Shown piece by piece: positions 8,470-15,785 of a stretch of 48,168 nucleotides of DNA. The translations under genes and the position numbers were made by a program. Source of the stretch: Methylacidiphilales bacterium. GTDB taxonomy: Bacteria > Verrucomicrobiota > Verrucomicrobiia > Methylacidiphilales > UBA1321. The first letter of the stretch is position 1. Each line of letters opens with the position of its first letter. The stretch covers positions 1 through 48,168 of the forward strand of contig JAJSLI010000044.1 of NCBI GenBank assembly GCA_021272315.1, given 5' to 3'. A model generated the notes under the pieces. The model saw nothing but the letters and a program-made list of their open reading frames with translations. It ran no database searches and was not told the origin of the DNA.

Positions 8470-9420
8470 CTACTTGGCGAGCTTGGGCACTATGCGTTCA
8501 AGGAGGATTTGCGCACTCTTTTGCAGTGCCTCTTTCCCGGCTGTGCGACTGCCAAGATCAACTGCCACACGAGTTTCTCGATCGGTCCAGAGAAGGTCAC
8601 CGTTTGAAGTTCTTGTCACTTTTAGTTCGATGCGGCCAAGACTCGAGACAAGGTTACCCCGCCGCGCTCCAAATTCGCTGAAGGCTTCGCCCGAAATTAG
8701 GATGTCGGCCTTTTTGTTGACGTTGCTTGCATCAATTACCGTGTAGCCGAGTTGCTCAAGAGTCTTCATTATCTCGGTTTGTGCAGCTGGATCAATCGTC
8801 GGCTGCGTGTAGTCACGCTCGGTAATATTGACCGTCACCGTGGGAAGCGGGGGCTGGCCGACGAGCCCACGCAATCGTGCAAGATGCTGTTCGGGCGTCT
8901 CCTGTCGTACAACCATGACATCGTGATTTGTCCCCAGCACTTTATCGATCTTATCCGAGAGTTCCTGCACCGAAGCGGCAAGGTTCGCTGGGTCATTCAC
9001 CGTTGCCGTTACGCCGTAAACGCGGCTCGTCTCGGTACTGATGATCTTGGCCACGAGCATGTTTTGGGTGCCCACCGCAAAAAGGCGACCGGTGACCAGC
9101 ACTTGGGCACCGGTAAGTGAGCCTATCTTCGCCGCAGTATCGGCAGAAACCAAGCCGGACATACCCAATTCATGCTCGCCCAAGACCTTATCGACGTCCT
9201 GACGTTCGACCATGATCGCGTTCGGGCTGGCGGATAAGTCGGCCTCCAGTAGTGTCGCGACATCGGCGCCTTGTTTGTTCACGGTATCGTCCGCAGTCTG
9301 AAAGTTCAAGATGGCGGTGGCGAGAGGCTGGTTCGAGGTAGCGGGTGGCGCTGCGGTCTGCCCTAAAAGTGGCGAGGCCAGCAGGCCGGTGGCAAGGATA
9401 AGACTAGGCAGATGTTTCAT
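8470..9420 (-). CDS. exported CsgG/FlgO-like protein
   Basis: 316 residues with a signal peptide (about 1-20, ending LLGQ). Residues 30-160 follow the CsgG/FlgO/LpoB-like plan: ATAILNFQ, a helix carrying LLEADLSASPNAIMVERQDV, then GAQVLVTGRL and a strand IISTETSRV. A second alpha/beta domain (195-310) includes ADILISGEAFSEFG. There is no lipobox Cys at the cleavage site, so it is probably soluble in the periplasm or associates with the outer membrane through partners (inference). Its ATG overlaps the stop of the upstream gene in ATGA, and 20 bp separate it from the large 1310-residue protein, whose N-terminus it resembles. I expect a shared assembly role but cannot name it. Confidence 0.75.
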   Translation of the reverse strand: MKHLPSLILATGLLASPLLGQTAAPPATSNQPLATAILNFQTADDTVNKQGADVATLLEADLSASPNAIMVERQDVDKVLGEHELGMSGLVSADTAAKIGSLTGAQVLVTGRLFAVGTQNMLVAKIISTETSRVYGVTATVNDPANLAASVQELSDKIDKVLGTNHDVMVVRQETPEQHLARLRGLVGQPPLPTVTVNITERDYTQPTIDPAAQTEIMKTLEQLGYTVIDASNVNKKADILISGEAFSEFGARRGNLVSSLGRIELKVTRTSNGDLLWTDRETRVAVDLGSRTAGKEALQKSAQILLERIVPKLAK

Positions 9421-10277
9421 GGGTTGGGTTCTCCAGTAGGTGTTGGGACGAAAGCGGAAAGCAGCCTAACAATTTTGATCAGGGCGAGTTGCTTACGGGG
9501 ATCGGCATCGAAATGATCGAGAAGCGGTGACGTTACATGGATGAGGATGCAGGAAGGCGATTGCTCACTGTAGACGCCCGGTGGCAGCCTGTCGTCCGGT
9601 GAAAGAATAACGAGCCGTGCACCCGCGGCACGGTCTCGTGCCTGTTGGAACTGCTCGTCCTTCTCGAGTTCACCGAAATAGAAACGACCGACTTCAAAAT
9701 GGCTGGGTACTGACAATCCGCCTTCCTGAAAGGGCACATGCAGGGCGGTCAGAACGGGCCGAACCTGATGACCGGTTCCGAAGACGACGACCAACGGCGA
9801 CGCATTTGGATAGCCACGGAGCATGTCGGCGAGATCGGTCGTTAGACTGGCAGGAAAGACCTCAAGCGTAAACTCGCCGATGGGGCTGGGTGCCGCTGCT
9901 TTGGCTACAATGGAGAGCCGGTAAACGATCATAGCTTTTCGCGAGACCGCAGGAATTTTCAGCGTGATGTGGACCTTTTGTGGTGCAGCGTCAGTGAGGG
10001 TAAGCCCGTCCATGAGGTCAAGATCGGGCCCCAGCGGCATGGTCATCCCGCTGGCGACTTGAAACGGCGTGGCATGCAACGAAGCCCCCGATGCGTTTAC
10101 ACCCGCGATTTCAACATCGAAACCCTGGACGGAATTGCCGAAGACGGCAGGTACCGGCTCGGGTCCTTCGTCGCGACCCTCGATTGTGAGGAGCCTGAGC
10201 GACGGCGCGGCCTCAGCAGTTGCGGAGTCGATCAGGACAAGCGCCGTAACAATGGCAAAGGCAAGAATGGCATTCAT
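9417..10277 (-). CDS. exported protein of unknown function in the ECF sigma operon
   Basis: 286 residues from the ATG at 10277, which overlaps the preceding stop in ATGA; a longer frame upstream only adds out-of-context residues. The signal peptide MNAILAFAIVTALVLIDSATAEA is clear. The N-terminal half is strand-rich (an immunoglobulin-like or bacterial surface fold is possible), and the C-terminal half alternates strands and helices (LVVVFGTGHQVRPVLTALH, ARLVILSPDDRLPPG). I do not recognise the family. Its position between the sigma-factor partner and two CsgG-like proteins suggests a part of the same envelope system. Confidence 0.7.
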   Translation of the reverse strand: MNAILAFAIVTALVLIDSATAEAAPSLRLLTIEGRDEGPEPVPAVFGNSVQGFDVEIAGVNASGASLHATPFQVASGMTMPLGPDLDLMDGLTLTDAAPQKVHITLKIPAVSRKAMIVYRLSIVAKAAAPSPIGEFTLEVFPASLTTDLADMLRGYPNASPLVVVFGTGHQVRPVLTALHVPFQEGGLSVPSHFEVGRFYFGELEKDEQFQQARDRAAGARLVILSPDDRLPPGVYSEQSPSCILIHVTSPLLDHFDADPRKQLALIKIVRLLSAFVPTPTGEPNP

Positions 10278-10861
10278 AATGCGGGCAATGCACAGGCCTG
10301 CATGCGGTAGCCCTCGACAACCGGATGGTCCGAGGCCAGCCATACTTGTTTTTCGTTCTCAAGGATGACACCACCAGTCGGTGTGGCGAGAATTTCAAAG
10401 CAGTCGCGTTGCCGACCCAGGGAAAGCCAAAGCTGATGACCGCTGTAGCTGAGTACGCGGATCGTCTCGTTGCCGTGGCGGAAAACGAGCAACAGCGGCT
10501 GGTCTGGACCGACCACCGGTGTCTGCGCGATAGTGAGATCAATCTTTCCGTCTTTCTCAATAATGGCATCGACTTGGCCGGGGAAAAGCTTGTCCATCTG
10601 CTGAATCATCTCGCGATCCGCGGCGAGATTTTCATCGCCCGACTTGGAGTGACGCCAGAACAGTACGGCAGCAATGACTACAAGGATCGTCACGGCATAA
10701 CCAAATCTCCACGCAAGCGAGCCACGTCCCCCATCTGTCTCGACCGAGGGTGCTTGATTGAGCGCGACCAAGGCTCGATGCAGCGCACGACCTCGCGCAA
10801 CTGGCGAGGGTGAAGGAGAAACCCAGCCGCGCAGTTCCCGGCGAAGCGTCTCGTCGTTCAT
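10274..10861 (-). CDS. single-pass membrane protein, putative anti-sigma factor
   Basis: 195 residues from the ATG at 10861, chosen because it overlaps the sigma-factor stop in ATGA. A cytoplasmic N-terminus of about 50 residues is followed by one transmembrane helix (about 53-69, YAVTILVVIAAVLF) and a periplasmic domain of about 125 residues with mixed strands. This topology, directly downstream of an ECF sigma gene, is that of an anti-sigma factor. The zinc-binding HxxxCxxC motif of the ZAS type is absent, so sigma binding is inferred from position and topology alone. Confidence 0.6.
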   Translation of the reverse strand: MNDETLRRELRGWVSPSPSPVARGRALHRALVALNQAPSVETDGGRGSLAWRFGYAVTILVVIAAVLFWRHSKSGDENLAADREMIQQMDKLFPGQVDAIIEKDGKIDLTIAQTPVVGPDQPLLLVFRHGNETIRVLSYSGHQLWLSLGRQRDCFEILATPTGGVILENEKQVWLASDHPVVEGYRMQACALPAL

Positions 10862-11403
10862 GTATCCCCCGTTCCGGCTAACATTTTGCCGAGAGTGCGT
10901 TTGGCTCGGAATATTCGCCACGACACCGTCGTTTCTGCACAACCGAGCACCCGCGCCGCTTCGGCGTGTGAAAGATCGTCGAAATAGACAAGCGCAATAG
11001 CCTCCCGCCATTCGGGAGAAAGCTTCGATAATGCTTCATGTACCCGTACGAAATCGGCGGGCCGTGCCTGTGACTCCAGTTCGGCAGCCACGGCTATTTC
11101 GGTCTGCCCAGCATCGCGGCGCACCTTACGCCGGAACGAATCGGTCAGGACATGATGCGCAATGCGGTGAAGCCAGTTCTTAAACGATGCCGTACCCCGA
11201 AAACCCTGCAGCCCCCGGGCCGCACGAATAAACGTCTCCTGGGCAATATCATCCGCCTCGGTTTCAACGAGGCAAACTCGATAGGCAAAGGTATGGATCA
11301 TGTCGTAATAGCGGTCGAAAAGAAGCTCGAACGATCGGGTATCGCCGGATTGGGCGCTGCTCACCAGTTGTGTTTCCGGCGTATCCTTTTCGTCCAGATT
11401 CAT
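10858..11403 (-). CDS. ECF-type RNA polymerase sigma factor
   Basis: 181 residues. Region 2 (about 24-95) holds FELLFDRYYDMIHTFAYRVC, the acidic EADDIAQETFI core-binding segment, and ASFKNWLHRIAHHVLTD in the -10 recognition part. Region 4 (about 125-175) has LSPEWREAIALVYFDDLSHAEAA followed by the helix-turn-helix VLGCAETTVSWRIFRAKRTL. Regions 1 and 3 are missing, as is normal in extracytoplasmic function factors. It heads a five-gene minus-strand operon and probably drives its own operon. I see no unambiguous -35/-10 pair upstream. Carriage of a sigma factor by a mobile element may let the cargo respond to an envelope signal in a new host. Confidence 0.9.
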   Translation of the reverse strand: MNLDEKDTPETQLVSSAQSGDTRSFELLFDRYYDMIHTFAYRVCLVETEADDIAQETFIRAARGLQGFRGTASFKNWLHRIAHHVLTDSFRRKVRRDAGQTEIAVAAELESQARPADFVRVHEALSKLSPEWREAIALVYFDDLSHAEAARVLGCAETTVSWRIFRAKRTLGKMLAGTGDT

Positions 11404-11721
11404 TCGATCTTTGTATGTAAGGACGAAGCACGGGGGCTAATCCTTGGCTATTTTTTCAAACCAGTGTTCGCCTTGGGATGCAATTCCCACCCAACCCTGA
11501 GTAGCACAGACCCCTAAAAATACGAGCTCCCAAAAAAAAAATGCACTTCCAGAAGCGGGCCGGTCAGACTCGAAAGGGGCGATCAGTTCGCCCTCACAAG
11601 GTCGCGTGATAACGATTAACCCCGCTCCTGGGGCATCGTGATGCGATTCTGCCTATCTTTCAGGAGCACGCGCTGTTTGCCACAGGACCAATGACACCAT
11701 CGCCAAGGCATGGCACCACGG
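11404..11721. other. intergenic region upstream of the ECF sigma gene
   Basis: No gene is supported here. The stretch holds the presumed promoter of the sigma operon on the minus strand, which I could not define. It also holds a run of ten A at 11532-11541 and small palindromes (CCCC-GCTCCT-GGGG at 11620-11633; GCATC-GT-GATGC at 11633-11644) that may be the 5' part of the structured RNA that follows. Confidence 0.4.
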
Positions 11722-12163
11722 CAACCCGCCGGGCGGGCGGGTTGGGGCAAGACTGTCGGAGACGGTCGCGGCCCCTCGCCACAATGTGGCGAGCCCCGTT
11801 TGGATCGGCAGCAGCCGATCACAAGCATCGAAACTTCGATGCTTGGCCCAGCAGGGCAAACCAAGAACATCCGCGAAGCGGATCGCCCACCGGGCGACAC
11901 GGGAGTGTGTTCTTGCGTCCACGATTACCACCTTTTTTCGAGTGCCGGTTTTGGCACTGGAAAGAGGTGGTAAGGAGTGGCAGCAAGGGCAGGCGAAGGG
12001 GGCCTGACCGCGCAGTTTTGGCGGTAGATCTCGCGCGAAAGCGCGGCATCTACCGAGGGGATTCTGGCGCGAATGATGGGCGGTTTGGTGAACAAAGCCG
12101 CCCATGATCCGCGCTGTCTTTCACTGATTTTCGCGCACGAAATGCGCGACTGACGGCGAAAAT
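11722..12163 (+). ncRNA. candidate large structured RNA, unrecognised family
   Basis: Consecutive stem-loops fill this interval. Arms: 11722-11744 (9 bp), 11751-11767 (6 bp), 11775-11793 (8 bp), 11803-11820 (7 bp, AGCA loop), 11822-11845 (10 bp), 11846-11857 (4 bp, AGCA loop), a four-way junction 11862-11915, 11925-11973 (21 bp, one bulge), 12023-12054 (13 bp, GAAA loop), 12067-12114 (18 bp with two mismatches) and 12127-12163. Wobble pairs at 11754/11764, 11934/11964, 11938/11960, 12031/12046 and 12084/12097 are all G.U on the plus strand and would be A.C on the minus strand. GAAA and GGGA loops are also GNRA on the plus strand. This argues for a plus-strand RNA. Promoter and terminator were not identified; the 3' end reaches the stop codon of the coupling-protein gene. 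Confidence 0.55.
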
Positions 12164-13542
12164 TACTGGCGGAATTCGCTTGGGGGAAGCAGCTGGGGAC
12201 GCTCGGGCCAGCGGTTTTGACGCCACGTAATTTCATCCTGCGACGCCATGCCGAAGGCCGGGAACCACGCCAGGGCTCTCTTGTCATTGACAATGACGGC
12301 GTCACCGTCCGGCATGGCGAGGAAGTAATCGGCGGGCACGCGGGGCCTGAGTTGCCGGGTCGTGGTGCGGCTGGTCTCATCATAAATAAGATTCATGGAG
12401 TCGGGCGTCCGCGTCACGGAATGGGCCTCTTCATTGACAAAGCCACAAATCCTTTCACCCCACATCGCCGTGTCCATGTCGCTTGCCCGCAAAAAAATCT
12501 TGGTTGTCAATAGGCCCAGAATATTGCGCCATTCACCCGGAACGACCGTCTCCAACTGCGTAATTTGCTGAAAGGCAAAGATCGGACATGCACCCGCTTC
12601 GCGGCGCATGGCGAGGAATTCCCCGTCACTATTTCCAGTGGCCACCGACGCAAACTCATCAATCATGAACACGCAAAGGCGCTTACTGTTTCCCAAAAAA
12701 CCAGTCGTCAGGCGATCCATCACTGTTGCATAGAAGAGCATTTTCAGTAAAAAAAGACCGCTATTGAGGTTACTAACCTTGTTGGGGCTGAACGCCGCCA
12801 CGATCAATTTCCCCTCGTCCCTGACAAGGTCAAGGTTGTAGGGGCCATATTCAAAAAAGATGCTGCGCCACGGATCGTCACGAAAAACATCGAGATAATT
12901 TTGAATAGAATCGAGTACCATTTTCTTCTCCCTCTCTTCGCCAAGGGCAAACACCTCGATGCGCTTAAGCGCGTCGGCGGCCTCGAGATGGGAAGAGTCA
13001 AGGACTCCGCCGCCACTCAACATGTCGACCATTTCCGAGACCAATCGCAGACACGGACGGTTGGAAAAAAGAGCGACAGAGATGATGTTCCCCAACAAAG
13101 CCAGGGCGCGGGATTCGTAGTACGCGGAACCGGAACCCAGCGATACCAGCTTCCCGGCCAGCAAGGAGCGCACAAGGAATTCAGCGATTTTCTTTCCAGA
13201 TAAGCCGCTGAGCAGCGGGTTGATCGTGACAGATGGACGCTCCGACAAGATTAACAACTCATCGCCCAGCCCGGCCCGCTGGATCATTTCCACCAAGCGG
13301 CGGGCAAACGAAATTTTAGGATCAATAAAGACACCACCGAGCTTGAATTCCTCATCCTGACGCGACCGCAAATCGAAGAGTTCCTCAGCGAGCGGCAGGA
13401 AGATTCTATTGGTCTTCCCGCTGCCAGTGCCTCCGGTGACGCAGATTCCGTGCGTCAGCCGGTCGAGGTTCCACAGCAATTTTTGTCCACCAAAATTGTC
13501 GCGGCCAAAATGAAATTCTTCGTTGTGGTGGTTGAGTAACAT
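12163..13542 (-). CDS. type IV coupling protein-like ATPase (VirD4/TraD family)
   Basis: 459 residues. Walker A is GGTGSGKT (37-44) and Walker B lies in RLCVFMIDEFAS (about 297-308); the segment after it (FLAMRREAGACPIFAFQQITQL) is the typical sensor/Gln region of conjugative coupling ATPases. The start of the core, DNFGGQKLLWNLDRLTHGICVTG, is close to the N-terminus, so the usual transmembrane anchor is missing and the protein should be cytosolic. Its job would be to bring the relaxase-DNA complex to a secretion channel of another element, as none is encoded here. It ends the mobilization operon, seven bases after the relaxase stop, with AGGGA about 11 bases before the ATG. Confidence 0.85.
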   Translation of the reverse strand: MLLNHHNEEFHFGRDNFGGQKLLWNLDRLTHGICVTGGTGSGKTNRIFLPLAEELFDLRSRQDEEFKLGGVFIDPKISFARRLVEMIQRAGLGDELLILSERPSVTINPLLSGLSGKKIAEFLVRSLLAGKLVSLGSGSAYYESRALALLGNIISVALFSNRPCLRLVSEMVDMLSGGGVLDSSHLEAADALKRIEVFALGEEREKKMVLDSIQNYLDVFRDDPWRSIFFEYGPYNLDLVRDEGKLIVAAFSPNKVSNLNSGLFLLKMLFYATVMDRLTTGFLGNSKRLCVFMIDEFASVATGNSDGEFLAMRREAGACPIFAFQQITQLETVVPGEWRNILGLLTTKIFLRASDMDTAMWGERICGFVNEEAHSVTRTPDSMNLIYDETSRTTTRQLRPRVPADYFLAMPDGDAVIVNDKRALAWFPAFGMASQDEITWRQNRWPERPQLLPPSEFRQ

Positions 13543-13548
13543 AATTTT

Positions 13549-14469
13549 TTAGTCCCTTCCTCGCGGCTCCCACCGCTCAATCATGATTCGTATCTGCCGC
13601 TCGATTTCCTGTTGAAGAATACAACGTCCGCTTCTGCTGCTGCCACCCTTGCCGTCGAACAGGGCGATGTATTTTCCATTGGAGGCGCGCGCGGCCATCC
13701 TGACATGAAGGTGCGGTCTGATGCCAGTGGAGTCTTGGATATGCGTGGATGCCACCGCCGTGATTTGTCCTTCGATTTTCCGCTCGATACGCTCAAGGGC
13801 GCGACGGGCGGCAACCTCCAACACCTTGTCGATGGGCTGACCAGCACGGCGGATTTGCTGTAAAAGTTTGGGGTGGGGAGCGACCGTAAGGTTATGCGCG
13901 ACGATGCTCCGACCCATTTTTTTGACACTGGTGATGGTCTTGACGGCGCGGTGGCTGGGTGCATGGAGACGGATGGCATCGCGTAAAACCTGAGACAGGA
14001 TCGTCGTGCTCGCCGCCGCCGCCCCTGCCTTTTCCTGCGCGCGCAGCCGGGTGCTCCAAGTCAACGGCACGATGGTGCCGTGTGGTTGATCAAGGATGTA
14101 GCCGTGATCGTCTGCGAGCGGTTTAATGCCGATAACGATCCGCTGGTAGATACGTTTGCCTTGGCCTCGTAGCTGCTCAAGCTGGGCCACATACTCCGTC
14201 GATATTTTTCCGGTCCGGCTTTGGCGCATGACGCCGTTCTTGCCGCGTACCAGGATGGTTTGCGCGGGAAAACGTATGATGGGGCCACCCTCGTCCGCCA
14301 TAAAGAGGCGGCGATTCTTGCCTACAAGTTCCCGGATTTCCTCTGGAGTCAGCGGTTTAAACTGCCAGTTGCCGCGTGAAATAGTCTCATTAAGATAGCG
14401 GATATCACCGGCCAGCGCGATGCTGGAAACGTGCCCGGTCACCTTCGTGATGACGGCGGGAGGACTCAT
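13549..14469 (-). CDS. putative relaxase of divergent HUH type
   Basis: 306 residues. The C-terminal half has a long basic helix (VLEVAARRALERIERKIEG) leading into ITAVASTHIQDSTGIRPHLHVRM. This fits relaxase motif III, with the paired histidines H253-L-H255 and an upstream H243. The N-terminus VTGHVSSIALAGDIRYLNE could supply the nicking tyrosine (Y25). The spacing differs from textbook MOBP/MOBQ proteins and the nearest family is unclear to me. Context is strong: an RHH protein lies upstream and a coupling ATPase downstream. The ATG directly follows the TAA of the preceding small gene, so translation is coupled. Confidence 0.6.
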   Translation of the reverse strand: MSPPAVITKVTGHVSSIALAGDIRYLNETISRGNWQFKPLTPEEIRELVGKNRRLFMADEGGPIIRFPAQTILVRGKNGVMRQSRTGKISTEYVAQLEQLRGQGKRIYQRIVIGIKPLADDHGYILDQPHGTIVPLTWSTRLRAQEKAGAAAASTTILSQVLRDAIRLHAPSHRAVKTITSVKKMGRSIVAHNLTVAPHPKLLQQIRRAGQPIDKVLEVAARRALERIERKIEGQITAVASTHIQDSTGIRPHLHVRMAARASNGKYIALFDGKGGSSRSGRCILQQEIERQIRIMIERWEPRGRD

Positions 14470-14670
14470 TTACCGCCCCGGTTTTTGGGGGAACCGGCGG
14501 CGGCGTTTCCGGCCAAGGAATTTGATGAGGGCCTCGATGTCCACCCGGTTGAGAACAACAGATGGGCGTTGACCGCTTGGGATATTTTCGTCGATGTAAC
14601 GCAGGTCTGCGCCCCGCGCGGCGGCGGCGACATGACCGGTCACCTTGACGATGACGGGAGGTAACTTCAT
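14470..14670 (-). CDS. small protein duplicating the relaxase N-terminus
   Basis: 66 residues from the ATG at 14670, which overlaps the previous stop in ATGA. Residues 5-30 (PVIVKVTGHVAAAARGADLR, then YIDENIPSG) align with the first 33 residues of the downstream relaxase (VITKVTGHVSSIALAGDIR, then YLNETISRG), including the candidate tyrosine. The rest is a basic tail (KFLGRKRRRRF). It could be a split or duplicated relaxase segment, an accessory nicking subunit, or a DNA-binding helper. No family is known to me. Confidence 0.6.
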   Translation of the reverse strand: MKLPPVIVKVTGHVAAAARGADLRYIDENIPSGQRPSVVLNRVDIEALIKFLGRKRRRRFPQKPGR

Positions 14671-14912
14671 TGGACGGTAAATTTCTGCTGTGCGGATGCG
14701 GTGGCCTTGTCCTCCAACTGCATGAGGAGTTGTGTGAGCATTGCCTCCATCCGTTTTAGGCGGTCGCCCGCCAGAATTGTGCTGGTCGTTTCCTCGATGT
14801 GCCTGCGAACCAGTTCCCGGATGACCTTGTCGTAGCTGTGGCCGCACCCCAGCCTGCCGCGTAATCCTGCTAAGATTTTCACGGTATCAGGCTGGAGCTT
14901 GACCGATTGCAT
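14667..14912 (-). CDS. ribbon-helix-helix protein with coiled-coil tail, probable mobilization accessory factor
   Basis: 81 residues. The N-terminal 40 follow the RHH plan seen in CopG/VapB-like DNA-binding proteins: a beta strand MQSVKLQPD, then helix A (TVKILAGLRGRL), then GHSYDKVIRELVRRH as helix B. The C-terminal half (LAGDRLKRMEAMLTQLLMQLED) has heptad leucines and methionines and should form a coiled coil. Placed just before the relaxase genes, it probably binds the transfer origin and recruits the relaxase, as MobC-type proteins do, or it regulates the operon. Confidence 0.65.
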   Translation of the reverse strand: MQSVKLQPDTVKILAGLRGRLGCGHSYDKVIRELVRRHIEETTSTILAGDRLKRMEAMLTQLLMQLEDKATASAQQKFTVQ

Positions 14913-14917
14913 CGCGG

Positions 14918-15229
14918 TTAAATGCGGGGGCCGCCGCCCTTGCCGCCATGCTTTTTGACGAGGTACTGGATCAGGAGCAAGATCGCCAGACCGATGGCGA
15001 AATAGACGGCGAGCGATCCGATCCAGCCAATGATGACGTATCCAGGCCCCAAATCAGGGGCGAAGATATAGATCGTGCTCATCATGGGAGCGGTGATAAT
15101 GCGCTCCCAGACGGCGGTGTTGTGGACGTCCGGGAGGACGAGGCTGGCTTTGTAGGAAAGCCCTACGTCGATGAGGGCGATGAGTATGAAGGCGATGATT
15201 TCTAGCGTGCTGTCTTTATTGTTTTTCAT
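14918..15229 (-). CDS. small integral membrane protein of the mobilization operon
   Basis: 103 residues with three probable transmembrane segments: about 9-29 (EIIAFILIALIDVGLSYKA), 48-62 (weaker) and 63-87 (YVIIGWIGSLAVYFAIGLAILL). The tail KKHGGKGGGPRI is basic and cytoplasmic. It resembles no family I can name. Because the coupling ATPase lacks its own membrane anchor, this protein could serve as its membrane partner (inference from position only). It overlaps the upstream gene by 14 bases. Confidence 0.6.
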   Translation of the reverse strand: MKNNKDSTLEIIAFILIALIDVGLSYKASLVLPDVHNTAVWERIITAPMMSTIYIFAPDLGPGYVIIGWIGSLAVYFAIGLAILLLIQYLVKKHGGKGGGPRI

Positions 15230-15422
15230 GGTTTCCTTGGTTTGATTTTGCGGTGGTTTTCCGCGCTTGGTTGCAAACGCGGGTCAACGCGCTGACGACC
15301 TTTTTGCGGACCGTGATTTCGACAAGCGGTTCGAGATGACTCTCGATGTCCGCCGCCAAATTCTTGAATTTTCCCAATCCGAGCGAGTCGAGTTGGGAAG
15401 TAATTATATTTTTGAGGTTCAT
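15216..15422 (-). CDS. small basic protein of unknown function in the mobilization operon
   Basis: 68 residues from the ATG at 15422; an upstream in-frame start adds only low-complexity residues. The sequence starts MNLKNIITSQLDSLGLGK and continues as an amphipathic helix with a lysine-rich end (VRKKVVSALTRVCNQARKTTAKS). There is no membrane segment and no recognisable motif. Overlap with the following membrane-protein gene suggests coupled translation. Confidence 0.5.
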   Translation of the reverse strand: MNLKNIITSQLDSLGLGKFKNLAADIESHLEPLVEITVRKKVVSALTRVCNQARKTTAKSNQGNHEKQ

Positions 15423-15442
15423 GGTATTTGTGGTTTTAGGGT

Positions 15443-15724
15443 TTATTTTTTGATCCGGCTGGCGTGGTTGTTGCGCCAATGGCGGTAGACGCAGGCAGTT
15501 GCTTTGTGCAGCCACTTGCGATCAGCGGCTTTGGCTACCACGTCAGCCGAGTCAAAATATTTCACGCAGTTAGGCTCGGGGTCGCCCAACGGCTTAAGCA
15601 GCTTTGCCGCATTCAAAATCCAAATGTCATGGCCCTGAAAACCGAGAAGACATGCGGTCTGGTCCTCGTTCAACTTTCCGGGCAACCGCACGGAATTGAG
15701 TAGGTCTTTGGGATCGATGTTCAT
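15443..15724 (-). CDS. putative helix-turn-helix regulator or excisionase-like protein
   Basis: 93 residues. The segment KLNEDQTACLLGFQGHDIWI, followed by LNAAKLLKPLGDPEPN, has the layout of a winged-helix/MerR-AlpA-type DNA-binding motif. KYFDSADVVAKAADRKWLHKATACVYRHW completes it. I recall similar short proteins as recurrent unnamed genes in Verrucomicrobia. It is the first gene of the mobilization operon and diverges from the gene at 15786, so it may control that operon or act as the recombination directionality factor. No enzyme motif is present. Confidence 0.55.
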   Translation of the reverse strand: MNIDPKDLLNSVRLPGKLNEDQTACLLGFQGHDIWILNAAKLLKPLGDPEPNCVKYFDSADVVAKAADRKWLHKATACVYRHWRNNHASRIKK

Positions 15725-15785
15725 CGCTGAAAAATCGATACTCTTTCGTTCGCAATCGGTCTACGATTCGGCTTCCTGAAAACCC
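15725..15785. promoter_or_regulatory. divergent promoter region of the element
   Basis: These 61 bp separate two divergent genes and must contain the start signals of both the mobilization operon and the gene at 15786. An AT-richer stretch with TCGATACTC lies in the middle. I could not assign -10 and -35 boxes with confidence. It is also a plausible place for the operator of the HTH protein encoded on the left. Confidence 0.35.

Noticed and set aside
11532-11541. Run of ten A, a possible terminator T tract for minus-strand transcripts
   Set aside because: No stable stem precedes it on the minus strand.
11862-11915. tRNA gene
   Set aside because: The cloverleaf is only 54 nt and lacks the anticodon arm size, T loop and CCA-type acceptor features.
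11653-12105. Open frames of 70 to 150 codons in both strands of the hairpin-rich region
   Set aside because: Several compete in different frames, none has a recognisable motif or ribosome site, and the base pairing of the region explains the sequence better.
11722-12163. Interpretation of the hairpin array as a CRISPR or a REP/BIME repeat array
   Set aside because: The arms all differ in sequence and there is no regular repeat-spacer period.
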